Part shown: positions 31,525-41,700 of the stretch, one piece after another
How the letters are laid out: each line of letters opens with the position of its first letter
How positions within the stretch are numbered: position 1 is the first letter of the stretch
DNA from: JBJYIN01 sp046237015
Lineage (GTDB): Bacteria; Pseudomonadota; Gammaproteobacteria; Enterobacterales; Enterobacteriaceae
DNA length: 64,000 bases
Assembly: GCF_046237015.1 (NCBI RefSeq)
Contig: NZ_JBJYIN010000009.1
Coordinates: 1 to 64,000, forward strand
Direction of reading: 5' to 3'
Notes under the pieces: model-generated
Database searches by the model: none
What the model was told of the DNA's origin: nothing
What the model saw: the letters and a program-made list of their open reading frames with translations, nothing else
Made by a program: the position numbers and the translations under genes

Positions 31525-33465
31525 ATGGGATTAACGACCAGACTCTCTATACTCATGACGCTCCTGACAGCATTAGCGGTTGTTTTACTGCTTTCCAGCA
31601 GTCTGGCCAGCCTGTTTTATTATAGTCAGCATCGAATGTCGCAACAGATGAGAGAGGTGGTTTCCAGCATCGATCGGGCATTATCCGTGCAGTCACCTGA
31701 GAGCCTCCAATTTTGGCTACCGGCGATGATGAAAACGACGGATATCGTTGCGCTGAAAATTACGAATGCAGACTCGGTGCTGTATTCAGCTCGGTTATCT
31801 GAGGTAGAAGATCGCTATCATTATTTTTATCGCGATAGCCAATTTGCCTTAGTGAATCATATGGACACGACGGTGGTGGCGACTCATCGTAATTCCCCTT
31901 TGATGGGGACGCCTTATGTTTTGATGCCAATATTATTCGTACTTTTGGCTATCGTGTTGATGGTATCCGTCCTCTATTTATCTACCCGGTGGTTACGCCG
32001 CCACACCGTCGGGCAAGAAGAGCTGGAAAGGCGAGCACGCCGCATTCTCAACGGTGAGCGGGAATCAATTACGCAGGGATCGGTACGAGAATGGCCCGTT
32101 AACGCCAGCGGTGCTATCGATCTACTGCTATCTGACTTAACGGCCGCACGCGAAGAGCGTAGTCGTGTCGATACGTTGATTCGTGCATTTGCTGCTCAGG
32201 ATGCAGAAACCGGGCTCAATAATCGCTTATTCTTCGACAATCAGTTGGCAACCCAACTGGAAGATGCTGAAGATGTCGGTACTCACGGTATCGTCATGAT
32301 GATCCGGGTTCCGGATTTTGAAACGCTACAAGATATTCATGGTTATAACGGTGAATTGTCAGAATACAGGAATATGCTGGTTAACCTGTTGTCGACTTTT
32401 GTCATGCGTTATCCGGCGGCTCTGTTAGCGCGTTATTTCGATAACGATTTTACCGTGTTATTACCGCACCGAGCCCTGAAAGATGCTGATAATATTGCGG
32501 CCCAGTTAATTAAAGCCATCGATATTCTTCCTGTTACGCCACTAATTGATCGTGACGATATTCTGCATATTGGTATTTGTGCTTATCGTAGCGGGCAAAG
32601 TACCGAGCAGGTGATGGAAAGTGTAGAAGACGCGACGCGTAACGCGGTGTTACAGGGAGGCAATGGCTGGTGCGTCTTTGATCGACACGTATCGGATAAA
32701 GGCCGTGGCAGTGTGAAGTGGCGAACGTTACTGGAGCAAACGCTGGTAAGAGGTGGCCCGAGGTTATATCAAAAACCGGCCGTGACGCGGGAAAATAAGG
32801 TACACCACCGTGAGATGATGGGGCGCATCTATGATGGTGAACAGGAATTGCTCGCGGCGGAATATATGCCGTTGGTTCAGCAACTGGGGTTGACCTCCAG
32901 TTATGATCGGCAGCTTGTCTCTCGCATTTTAGTCTTGTCAGCGCGTTGGCCCGAAGAAACGCTGGCGATGCCGGTTAGCGTCGACTCGCTGTTGCAAAAG
33001 CCCTTTATCCGCTGGTTACGTGAAACATTAATGCAATGTCCGAAAAAACAGCGGCAGCACATTTTATTTGAACTTGCAGAGGCGGATGTTTGTCAATATA
33101 TCGGCCGCCTGCGTCCGGTTTTAAAATTGTTACTGGGCTTGGGATGTCGTCTTGCTGTCACGCAAGCAGGATTAACATTGGTCAGTACGACTTATATCAA
33201 GTCGTTACCCGTGGAGATCATTAAGCTTCATCCGGGGCTGGTGCGTAGTCTCGATCGCCGTCCGGAAAATCAGTTATTTGTTCAAAGTCTGACAGAAGCC
33301 TGCAAAGGTACGCAGACAACCGTTTTTGCTGCAGGCGTTCGTACAAAAGAAGAGTGGCGAACGTTGTTGGATAAAGGTGTTTACGGTGGGCAGGGTGATT
33401 TTTTTGCCACTTCTCTTCCGGTAGGGGATGAGTTGAAAAAATATTCACCGCGCTATCGTGTTTAG
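31525..33465 (+). CDS. csrD: RNase E specificity factor CsrD
   Basis: A 646-residue membrane protein needed for decay of the CsrB/CsrC small RNAs, which controls CsrA (RsmA) and hence virulence and carbon metabolism. Two hydrophobic helices (about 7-30 and 135-155) flank a periplasmic segment. Then come a HAMP-like linker, a degenerate GGDEF domain (YFDNDF where GGDEF is expected) and a degenerate EAL domain (EMMGRIYDGEQELLAAEYMPLVQQLG). The missing catalytic residues fit CsrD, which neither makes nor breaks cyclic-di-GMP. It precedes mreBCD, as in E. coli. Confidence 0.94.
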   Translation: MGLTTRLSILMTLLTALAVVLLLSSSLASLFYYSQHRMSQQMREVVSSIDRALSVQSPESLQFWLPAMMKTTDIVALKITNADSVLYSARLSEVEDRYHYFYRDSQFALVNHMDTTVVATHRNSPLMGTPYVLMPILFVLLAIVLMVSVLYLSTRWLRRHTVGQEELERRARRILNGERESITQGSVREWPVNASGAIDLLLSDLTAAREERSRVDTLIRAFAAQDAETGLNNRLFFDNQLATQLEDAEDVGTHGIVMMIRVPDFETLQDIHGYNGELSEYRNMLVNLLSTFVMRYPAALLARYFDNDFTVLLPHRALKDADNIAAQLIKAIDILPVTPLIDRDDILHIGICAYRSGQSTEQVMESVEDATRNAVLQGGNGWCVFDRHVSDKGRGSVKWRTLLEQTLVRGGPRLYQKPAVTRENKVHHREMMGRIYDGEQELLAAEYMPLVQQLGLTSSYDRQLVSRILVLSARWPEETLAMPVSVDSLLQKPFIRWLRETLMQCPKKQRQHILFELAEADVCQYIGRLRPVLKLLLGLGCRLAVTQAGLTLVSTTYIKSLPVEIIKLHPGLVRSLDRRPENQLFVQSLTEACKGTQTTVFAAGVRTKEEWRTLLDKGVYGGQGDFFATSLPVGDELKKYSPRYRV

Positions 33466-33782
33466 TGTAAACGTCCTGATTAAATTGACGTAGAATGAGT
33501 CAGTTGTTGAATCGGTTAGTGTGTGCTTACGTTAGTGGCAATCCGATTAAATGTTAGATTTTATGTCCTGTGTTCGTACAATTCAGCCAGGCGGAACGCG
33601 ATAATCTAGCCTACTGCTTAAGGGAGAGGCCGCAGCATGCGGGATCCTTTTAAAAGCCGATCGTACAACACAGACTTTTTTCACCGAAGCAGAGCGTTTT
33701 CGTGCCTTGTCGCTGCTTCGTGTGGTTGGTAAAGTAGGCGGATTTATTTTTCGCCCCCAGCTTGCAGGATTATCCTTTAGTT
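33466..33782 (+). other. Intergenic region upstream of mreB
   Basis: 317 bases carry the mreBCD promoters, which are multiple in E. coli. I see no terminator after csrD and no confident promoter hexamers. The ribosome-binding element for mreB is AGGAT about 15 bp before the ATG. Confidence 0.4.
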
Positions 33783-34826
33783 ATGTTTAAGAAATTTCGT
33801 GGCATGTTTTCCAACGACTTGTCCATCGACCTGGGTACCGCCAATACCCTGATTTATGTTAAAGGGCAGGGCATCGTATTGAATGAGCCTTCCGTGGTCG
33901 CTATTCGCCAGGATCGGGCTGGCTCACCCAAAAGTGTTGCCGCTGTCGGACATGATGCTAAGCAGATGCTGGGTCGAACACCTGGTAATATCGCGGCTAT
34001 TCGCCCGATGAAGGACGGCGTTATCGCCGACTTCTTCGTGACAGAGAAAATGTTGCAGCACTTTATTAAGCAAGTTCATAGCAATAGCTTTATGCGTCCA
34101 AGTCCGCGAGTGTTGGTGTGTGTGCCTGTTGGCGCAACGCAGGTAGAACGCCGTGCGATTCGCGAATCTGCGCAAGGCGCAGGGGCGCGTGAGGTCTTCT
34201 TGATTGAAGAACCTATGGCTGCTGCAATTGGTGCGGGCTTGCCGGTTTCTGAAGCCACGGGATCTATGGTGGTGGATATCGGCGGTGGTACGACGGAAGT
34301 GGCCGTTATTTCTTTGAACGGCGTCGTCTATTCTTCCTCTGTGCGTATTGGTGGTGACCGCTTCGATGAAGCGATCATCAACTATGTTCGTCGTAACTAT
34401 GGTTCATTGATCGGTGAAGCGACGGCAGAACGCATCAAACATGAGATTGGCTCGGCGTATCCGGGCGATGAAGTGCTTGAGATTGAAGTGCGTGGTCGTA
34501 ATCTGGCCGAAGGTGTACCACGTGGTTTTAATCTGAATTCGAATGAAATTCTGGAAGCATTGCAGGAACCGTTGACCGGCATCGTTAGCGCGGTGATGGT
34601 GGCGTTGGAACAGTGCCCACCGGAATTGGCGTCTGATATTTCTGAACGTGGTATGGTGCTGACGGGCGGTGGCGCACTTTTGCGTAACCTTGATCGTTTG
34701 CTGATGGAAGAAACTGGCATTCCGGTTGTTGTCGCCGAAGATCCACTGACCTGTGTGGCTCGTGGTGGCGGTAAAGCGTTGGAAATGATCGACATGCATG
34801 GCGGCGATTTGTTCAGCGAAGAATAA
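33783..34826 (+). CDS. mreB: Rod-shape actin-like protein MreB
   Basis: A 347-residue actin homologue that forms filaments under the inner membrane and guides the elongasome for rod-shaped growth. Phosphate-binding motifs are SIDLGTANTLIYV and VVDIGGGTTEVAVISL, and the adenosine motif is GMVLTGGGALLRNLDRLL. The amphipathic N-terminus (MFKKFRGMFS) is the membrane anchor. The sequence is almost identical to E. coli MreB. The start is set at 33783 to match that protein; a Met seven codons upstream is not conserved. Confidence 0.98.
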   Translation: MFKKFRGMFSNDLSIDLGTANTLIYVKGQGIVLNEPSVVAIRQDRAGSPKSVAAVGHDAKQMLGRTPGNIAAIRPMKDGVIADFFVTEKMLQHFIKQVHSNSFMRPSPRVLVCVPVGATQVERRAIRESAQGAGAREVFLIEEPMAAAIGAGLPVSEATGSMVVDIGGGTTEVAVISLNGVVYSSSVRIGGDRFDEAIINYVRRNYGSLIGEATAERIKHEIGSAYPGDEVLEIEVRGRNLAEGVPRGFNLNSNEILEALQEPLTGIVSAVMVALEQCPPELASDISERGMVLTGGGALLRNLDRLLMEETGIPVVVAEDPLTCVARGGGKALEMIDMHGGDLFSEE

Positions 34827-34836
34827 TCCAGCGAAT

Positions 34837-34898
34837 AAAAAGGGGGACCATATGGATGAAGGCGTATGTTTTTCATCCCGTGAGGTCGCCCTTTTTTT
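34837..34898 (+). terminator. Terminator/attenuator between mreB and mreC
   Basis: AAAAAGGGGGACC (34837-34849) and GGTCGCCCTTTTTTT (34884-34898) form a stem with a 34-base loop and a U tract, right after the mreB stop. It would cut transcription before mreC and help keep MreB in excess of MreC/MreD. Confidence 0.75.
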
Positions 34899-35120
34899 GT
34901 ATGGTTTATCATGACACCTGCTTTGTCGAGAAATGCGTTACGTTATACAACATCGCCTTCTGACGATTTCATATGCTAGGTTTTTTCTGTCAACTATCCT
35001 CCGGGCTGTTGCGATGTGACCATGCTTTACTCATGAAACTCTCCTTGCGGGCCATCGCATGGCGATGTTGAAAAGTGCCGTTGGCAATTTGAGATTGCTG
35101 CCGAGGAATACACGAATTTT

Positions 35121-36101
35121 ATGAAGCCGATTTTTAGCAGGGGGCCTTCCCTGCAGTTACGACTTTTTCTCGCTGTGGTTACCGCGATGTCTGTGATGAT
35201 TGCTGACAGTCGGCTCGGCACGTTCACTAAAATCAGGACGTACATGGATACGGCGGTCAGCCCTTTTTATTTCCTGGCTAATGGTCCACGCGAGGTGCTG
35301 GATAATGTTTCTGCATCTTTAGCTACCCGCGAACAACTTGGGGTTGAAAATACAGCGCTTCGTCAGGAATTACTGATGAAGAACAGCGATTTACTGCTGT
35401 TGGGGCAGCTTAAGCAGGAAAACGCTCGCTTACGTGAGCTTCTGGGCTCGCCGTTACGTCAGGACGAACAGAAAATGGTGACGCAGGTTATTTCTGCGGG
35501 AACCGACCCTTACAGCGATCAGGTCGTTATTGATAAGGGGCTAACGAACGGCGTGTATGAAGGCCAGCCGGTTATCAGCGATAAAGGTGTGGTAGGACAG
35601 GTTGTTGCGGTAGGGCAACTCACCAGCCGGGTGTTATTGATTTGTGACGTTTCCCACGCGTTGCCGATTCAGGTGCTGCGCAATGATATTCGCGTAATTG
35701 CCGCAGGGAATAGCTGCACCGATGACCTGCAACTTGAGCATCTACCCAATAATACGGATATTCGTGTTGGCGATGTGTTAGTGACGTCAGGATTAGGCGG
35801 ACGTTTTCCCGAGGGGTACCCGGTTGCCGTTGTGTCGTCGGTAAAAGTGGATACTCAGCGAGCTTATACCATTATTCAGGCTCGCCCGACGGCCGGATTG
35901 CAGCGTTTACGTTATCTGTTATTGCTATGGGGCGTAGACAGAAATAACAGCACCGCGTTACCGCCGGGAGAGGTTCACCGTGTTGCCAATGAGCGGTTGA
36001 TGCAAATGATGCCGCAGGTGTTGCCGTCTCCAGATGAAATGGGGCCACCGCCACCGCCGCTCAATACGCCTGCTCCAGGTCAATCGGGAGGCCAGCAATG
36101 A
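35121..36101 (+). CDS. mreC: Rod-shape-determining protein MreC
   Basis: A 326-residue bitopic inner-membrane protein linking MreB to the periplasmic cell-wall synthases PBP2/RodA. The transmembrane helix covers about residues 12-30. A coiled coil (ENTALRQELLMKNSDLLLLGQLKQENARLRELL) follows, then the beta-barrel periplasmic domain (VVIDKGLTNGVYEGQPVISDKGVVGQV). The C-terminus is a Pro-rich tail. It is shorter than E. coli MreC (367), mainly in that tail. It overlaps mreD by 4 bp and has a 294-bp gap to mreB that contains a terminator. Confidence 0.96.
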   Translation: MKPIFSRGPSLQLRLFLAVVTAMSVMIADSRLGTFTKIRTYMDTAVSPFYFLANGPREVLDNVSASLATREQLGVENTALRQELLMKNSDLLLLGQLKQENARLRELLGSPLRQDEQKMVTQVISAGTDPYSDQVVIDKGLTNGVYEGQPVISDKGVVGQVVAVGQLTSRVLLICDVSHALPIQVLRNDIRVIAAGNSCTDDLQLEHLPNNTDIRVGDVLVTSGLGGRFPEGYPVAVVSSVKVDTQRAYTIIQARPTAGLQRLRYLLLLWGVDRNNSTALPPGEVHRVANERLMQMMPQVLPSPDEMGPPPPPLNTPAPGQSGGQQ

Positions 36102-36586
36102 ACCGTTACCGCAGACATGGCAACTGGATTATTTGGCTCTCATTTTTAATCGCCATGGTGTTGCAGATTATGCCGTGGCCGGATGAAATCTACGTCTATC
36201 GACCTTCCTGGCTCACGTTGTTTTTGATTTATTGGGTGATGGCGTTGCCGCATCGGGTTAATGTGGGCACTGGATTCATGCTCGGCATGGTGATGGATCT
36301 GATTTTAGGGTCGACATTGGGCGTCCGTGCGCTGGCGCTTAGTATTGTTGCGTATTTAGTGGCATTTAAATTTCAGCTTTTCAGGAATATGGCATTATGG
36401 CAACAGGCGCTGATTGTCATGTTGTTGTCGTTATTGATGGATTTGATTGTCTTTTGGGCTGAATTTTTGGTGATAAATGTTTCATTCAGACCAGAAACAT
36501 TTTGGAATAGTGTGGTTGACGGTGTTTTGTGGCCGTGGTTGTTCCTGCTGATGCGCAAGATACGTCGCCAGTTTACTGTGCAATAA
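36098..36586 (+). CDS. mreD: Rod-shape-determining protein MreD
   Basis: A 162-residue inner-membrane protein with five to six hydrophobic segments (for example WIIWLSFLIAMVLQIMPW near residues 9-26). It partners MreC in the elongasome. The length equals that of E. coli MreD. Its start overlaps the mreC stop by 4 bp, and yhdE follows 10 bp later, so mreC-mreD-yhdE-rng read as one transcription unit. Confidence 0.96.
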   Translation: MNRYRRHGNWIIWLSFLIAMVLQIMPWPDEIYVYRPSWLTLFLIYWVMALPHRVNVGTGFMLGMVMDLILGSTLGVRALALSIVAYLVAFKFQLFRNMALWQQALIVMLLSLLMDLIVFWAEFLVINVSFRPETFWNSVVDGVLWPWLFLLMRKIRRQFTVQ

Positions 36587-36596
36587 AAGGTTAATC

Positions 36597-37190
36597 ATGA
36601 TTCAGCTTTATCTGGCATCCGCATCGCCGCGCCGCAGGGAATTGTTATCGCTGCTGAATATCCCTTTTGCCGTGCTAAATACTTCGGTGGAAGAACAGCG
36701 TTTGCCTGATGAAACGGCAGAAACCTATGTTCGTCGATTAGCATATGAAAAAGCGGTAGCGGGTGTATTGGCTGCGCCTGACGATGTGCCAGTGCTTGGT
36801 GCGGATACCATCGTGGTATTGAACGGACAAGTGTTGGAAAAACCTCATGATGCGCAGCATGCGGATCGCATGCTGACGATGCTTTCTGGACAACAGCATC
36901 AGGTGATGACGGCGGTGGCAATGGCCGACAGAAAGGATTCCCTGACGATGTTGGTCACAACCGATGTGGTATTCCGTACGCTTTCTCAACAAGATATCGC
37001 CACGTATATCGCCAGCGGCGAGCCGATGGACAAGGCGGGAGCCTATGGCATTCAGGGCAAAGGAGGATGCTTTGTCCGGTCGCTCAACGGGAGCTATCAC
37101 GCAGTGGTAGGATTACCATTGGTAGAGACCCATGAGCTGTTCAGTAATTTTGCTGCATTGCGACAGGCAAGAGGAAAACATGACTGCTGA
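36597..37190 (+). CDS. yhdE: Maf-family dTTP/UTP pyrophosphatase YhdE
   Basis: A 197-residue nucleotide pyrophosphatase of the house-cleaning Maf family, hydrolysing dTTP, UTP and modified pyrimidine triphosphates. The N-terminal phosphate-binding motif is LASASPRRRELL. The catalytic core includes VLGADTIVVLNGQVLEKP and the ending segment SGEPMDKAGAYGIQGKGG. It overlaps rng by 11 bp. The Maf-rng linkage is conserved in enterobacteria. Confidence 0.96.
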   Translation: MIQLYLASASPRRRELLSLLNIPFAVLNTSVEEQRLPDETAETYVRRLAYEKAVAGVLAAPDDVPVLGADTIVVLNGQVLEKPHDAQHADRMLTMLSGQQHQVMTAVAMADRKDSLTMLVTTDVVFRTLSQQDIATYIASGEPMDKAGAYGIQGKGGCFVRSLNGSYHAVVGLPLVETHELFSNFAALRQARGKHDC

Positions 37191-38649
37191 GTTACTGGTA
37201 AACGTCACGCCTTCAGAAACACGGGTTGCCTACATTGACGGTGGCATTCTGCAGGAAATCCATATTGAGCGCGAAGCGAAACGCGGCATTGTCGGTAATA
37301 TATATAAAGGCCGAGTGAGCCGCGTGTTGCCGGGAATGCAGGCGGCTTTTATCGATATCGGGCTGGATAAAGCCGCTTTTTTACATGCCTCCGATATTAT
37401 GCCGCATACGGAGTGCGTTGCCGGAGACGAACAGAAAAACTTTCACGTCCGTGATATCGCCGAGTTGGTCCGTCAGGGTCAGGATCTGATGGTTCAGGTT
37501 GTCAAAGATCCGTTGGGTACCAAAGGGGCCCGTTTGACAACGGATATTACACTGCCATCACGTTATCTGGTCTTTATGCCCGGAGCATCACACGTTGGGG
37601 TGTCGCAGCGTATTGAAAGTGAAGATGAGCGTGAGCGTTTAAAAAAGACGGTGGCGGATTATTGTGACGATCAAGGCGGCTTTATTATTCGCACCGCAGC
37701 GGAAGGAATTGGCGAGGAAGAGTTATCTCAGGATGCAGCGTTTCTGAAACGCTTATGGGGCAAGGTGATGGAGCGTAAGAAACGCAACCAGACCAAATAT
37801 AAGCTCTATGGCGAAGTCGCGTTAGCCCAACGTATTTTGCGTGATTTTGCAGGGGCGGCGTTGGATCGTATCCGCGTTGACTCCAAGCTTACTTATGATT
37901 CGCTGTTGGAGTTTACCGCTGAATATATTCCGGAAATGACCAGTAAGCTGGAACATTATGCAGGTAAACAGCCGATTTTCGATTTGTTTGATGTGGAAAA
38001 TGAAATTCAGCGCTCGCTGGATAGAAAAGTCGAGTTGAAATCGGGTGGGTATTTGATTATCGATCAAACGGAAGCGATGACGACCGTTGATATCAATACC
38101 GGCGCGTTTGTTGGTCATCGTAATCTTGATGAGACCATTTTTAACACCAACATCGAAGCGACGCAGGCGATAGCACGGCAACTGCGTTTGCGTAATCTTG
38201 GTGGCATTATCATTATCGATTTCATTGATATGAATAATGAGGATCATCGTCGGCGTGTTTTGCATTCTCTGGAGCAGGCGCTGAGTAAAGATCGGGTAAA
38301 AACCAGTATTAATGGCTTCTCCCAACTAGGATTAGTGGAGATGACGCGTAAGCGAACCCGTGAGAGTATAGAGCATGTGTTGTGTCATGAATGCCCAACC
38401 TGCCATGGACGTGGTACGGTGAAAACCGTCGAGAGCGTTTGTTATGAGATCATGCGCGAAATTGTGCGCGTTCATCATGCTTATGACACCGATCGCTTTT
38501 TGGTTTACGCCTCGCCTGCCGTTGGGGAAGCTCTTAAAAGCGAAGAGTCGCATGCACTGGCTGAAGTGGAAATTTTTGTCGGTAAACAGGTCAAAGTACA
38601 GATTGAGCCTTTGTATAGTCAGGAACAGTTTGACGTAGTAATGATGTAA
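37180..38649 (+). CDS. rng: Ribonuclease G
   Basis: A 489-residue endoribonuclease that matures the 5' end of 16S rRNA and degrades some mRNAs. It has an S1 RNA-binding domain (residues 35-130, KRGIVGNIYKGRVSRVLPGMQAAFIDIG) and an RNase E-type catalytic core with metal-binding aspartates in TVDINTG and IIIDFIDMN. The zinc-link cysteines are in CPTCHGRG. I set the start at 37180 (MTAELLVNV), which gives the E. coli length and a GAGGA site 8 bases upstream. An in-frame ATG at 37132 lies inside yhdE. Confidence 0.97.
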   Translation: MTAELLVNVTPSETRVAYIDGGILQEIHIEREAKRGIVGNIYKGRVSRVLPGMQAAFIDIGLDKAAFLHASDIMPHTECVAGDEQKNFHVRDIAELVRQGQDLMVQVVKDPLGTKGARLTTDITLPSRYLVFMPGASHVGVSQRIESEDERERLKKTVADYCDDQGGFIIRTAAEGIGEEELSQDAAFLKRLWGKVMERKKRNQTKYKLYGEVALAQRILRDFAGAALDRIRVDSKLTYDSLLEFTAEYIPEMTSKLEHYAGKQPIFDLFDVENEIQRSLDRKVELKSGGYLIIDQTEAMTTVDINTGAFVGHRNLDETIFNTNIEATQAIARQLRLRNLGGIIIIDFIDMNNEDHRRRVLHSLEQALSKDRVKTSINGFSQLGLVEMTRKRTRESIEHVLCHECPTCHGRGTVKTVESVCYEIMREIVRVHHAYDTDRFLVYASPAVGEALKSEESHALAEVEIFVGKQVKVQIEPLYSQEQFDVVMM

Positions 38650-38714
38650 ATCGTGATGATGATGTCAGAGAGTCGCGAATCCTCGTCGTCATCAACGAAA
38701 ACAAGGAGAAATAC

Positions 38715-41700
38715 GTGAGGCGACTGCCCGGAATATTATTCGTCACGGGCGCCACTCTTATTGTGATGGTTGCGCTGTTAGTCAGCGGTTTAAGATTGGT
38801 GCTGCCACAGCTCGATCACTTCCGGCCACAGTTGGTGGCGTGGGCACAGTCTGTCTCTGGCGTTCCGCTGGAGATTGGGACGATAAACGGGCGCTGGGAA
38901 TCGTTTGGCCCGACGCTTGAAGTGGATAATTTTCAGACCACGTTGCCAGAATCCACCTGGCAGGTTGAACGAATTACGCTAGCACTGGATGTGTGGCAAT
39001 CTCTATTGCACGGACGTTGGCAGTTTCGCGATCTGACTTTCCATCAATCCCGCATTGATATTAATACGCAACTGAATGAGCAAGGCGGCGAGCGTTCACG
39101 TTCTCTATTCGAACAGGAAAAGCTTAACGATCTTTTCTTGCGTCAGTTCGATCATTTTGATCTACGTAACAGCCGTATCTCTTTTCTCACGCCTTCTGGC
39201 GCGCGCGCAGAACTGCATATTCCACAACTAACCTGGTTAAATACCGATAATCGGCACCGTGCTGAGGGGCAGATCAGTCTGTCGAGCTTTAACGGCCAGC
39301 ACGGTGTGGTGCAGGTAAGAATGGATTTACAGGATAATCAGGGGTTGCTGGATAGCGGTACGCTGTATCTACAGGCAGATAATATTGACATGAAGCCTTG
39401 GCTCAGCCGCTGGATGAAGAACAATACCGGGTTGGAAAGTGCAGATTTCAGTCTGGCAGCCTGGTTAAACATGCGGGATGGGATGATCCATGGTGGCGAC
39501 GTGTTACTCAATCAGGGCGCCGCAACCTGGAAAGACGATGAAAACGATCACCGGATGAGCGTTGAAGCGATGTCTTTACATGTAAGGCGTCAGGAAAATG
39601 GCTGGCAGATGGATATTCCTGCGCTGAATGTGGCTACCGATGGTGTCGCGTGGCCGAAAGGCCAGCTATCAGCGCTCTGGCTACCGAAAAATGAAGCCAT
39701 GTTGGGGCCGGATCATCAGGAAGAACTGAGTATTCGAGCCACCCACCTTGAATTGGAACGTATTGCCTCATTGCTGCCTTTGTTGTCTACCACTACGCCT
39801 ACGCTGAAAACGCGTTGGGCGTCATTACAGCCGAAAGGAACGCTTGAGTCGTTAGCATTGGATATTCCGTTACAGCAGCCTGAAAAGAGCCGTTTTCAGG
39901 GGCGCTGGCGGGATGTCAGTTGGCAACAATGGTCGTATTTACCAGGCATCAATCATTTTTCAGGTGCGGTGAAGGGGAGCGCTGAACAGGGACAGTTGGA
40001 TATCGAACTGCTCGATAGCACGTTGCCTTATGGTGAGATGTTTCGTGCCCCGCTGGAGGTTGGTCAGGCGAAAGGCACAATTGGCTGGCGCAATAACCCA
40101 CAAGGTTGGGAATTATGGAGTGATGGGCTGGATATTCAGGCCAAATCGCTGTGGGCTAACGGTGATTTCCATTATCGTCATCCTGAAACGGGTGAACCCA
40201 AACTGGATATTCTGGCGGGTATTCGCCTGACTGACGCGGCAGAGGCGTGGCGTTACTATCCAGAGCCTTTCATGGGCAAGGAATTAGTCGATTACCTGAG
40301 CGGCGCGCTCAAGGGTGGACAGGTGGATAACGCAACCCTGATTTTTGCCGGTAACCCACAGCATTTCCCCTATGTGCATAATGAAGGGCAATTTGAAGTC
40401 TGGGTGCCGGTTAAAAATGCGGTATTTGAGTTTGAACCCGGCTGGCCAGCGTTAACTCAGTTGGATATTAACCTCGATTTTGTCAATAACGGTCTGTGGA
40501 TGTTTGCGCCGCAGGCGTGGTTAGGCAAGGTAGAAGGTAAGAACATCAGCGCGATCATTCCTGATTATCAGAAAGAGAAGTTACTGATAGAGGGTGAACT
40601 GGACGGCCTAGGTCCTGAGGTGAATCACTACTTTCAGCAGACGCCTCTGAAGTCATCCGTGGGGGCGGCGCTGGAAGAGTTAAAAATTACTGGCCCGGTG
40701 AAAGGTTCACTGCACCTTGATATTCCGCTGGATGGCGACGATGTGCGTGCCAGTGGAGACATTGCATTAAATAATAATGAGTTATACGTCAATCCACTGG
40801 ACATCACGGTAAAAAATCTCACGGGTCGCTTCCACTATGATAACGGTAATTTACGCAGCGAAACGTTAAATGCTCATTGGCTTGGGCAACCGATGCAGGT
40901 GGATTTCACAACAGAAGAGCAGGAAAACGCATTTCTGGTGAACGTCGGGCTGAAAGGTGTGTGGGATCCCTCTCGTGTGTCAGGTATGCCGAAGCCACTT
41001 GCCAGTCAGGTTTCGGGAGCGGCTGATTGGCGCAGTGCGGTGGCTATCACGTTACCCTATAAGGGGAAAACAACTTACAACGTTGATATTAATGCCGATC
41101 TCACAAAAGTAAGCAGTCACTTACCTCGCCCGTTAAATAAGGCCGCGGGTGAGCGTTTACCTTTACAGATCGGCGCAACCGGAGACTTACACGGGTTCAC
41201 GTTGAATGGTCTGGTTGGCAAAGATCATCGGTTCAACAGCCAGTGGTTACTGAAAGGAAATACCGTTACGTTGGCACGAGGGAGTTGGAAAAGTGGTGCG
41301 GATTCGCAACCTGCATTGCCGGAAAACTCATCGTTAGTGCTTGATCTGCCTGCATTGGATGGTGAGAGTTGGCTTGGGTTATTGCCCTCTGCGCGTTCAT
41401 CCGTTGGCGGTAACGGTGTAGGCGGAAGTTTCCACTTCCCGACAGAAGTGACGTTACGTACACCGGAGCTGCAACTGCTGGGGCAACAGTGGCATGATTT
41501 ATCGATTGTCAGCCAAAATCGTCTGAACGGTAGCGAAGTGGTTGCTCTGGGGCGTGAAATTGACGCTACGCTTGAGATACCGCATCGTGGACTATGGCGT
41601 GCCGATATTCGCCATCTTTACTACAATCCGCAATGGAAAGGCAATGAAGCCACTAACCCGGTGGCGCTGGCTGAGAAAACATCACCGCTAAATGATCCGA

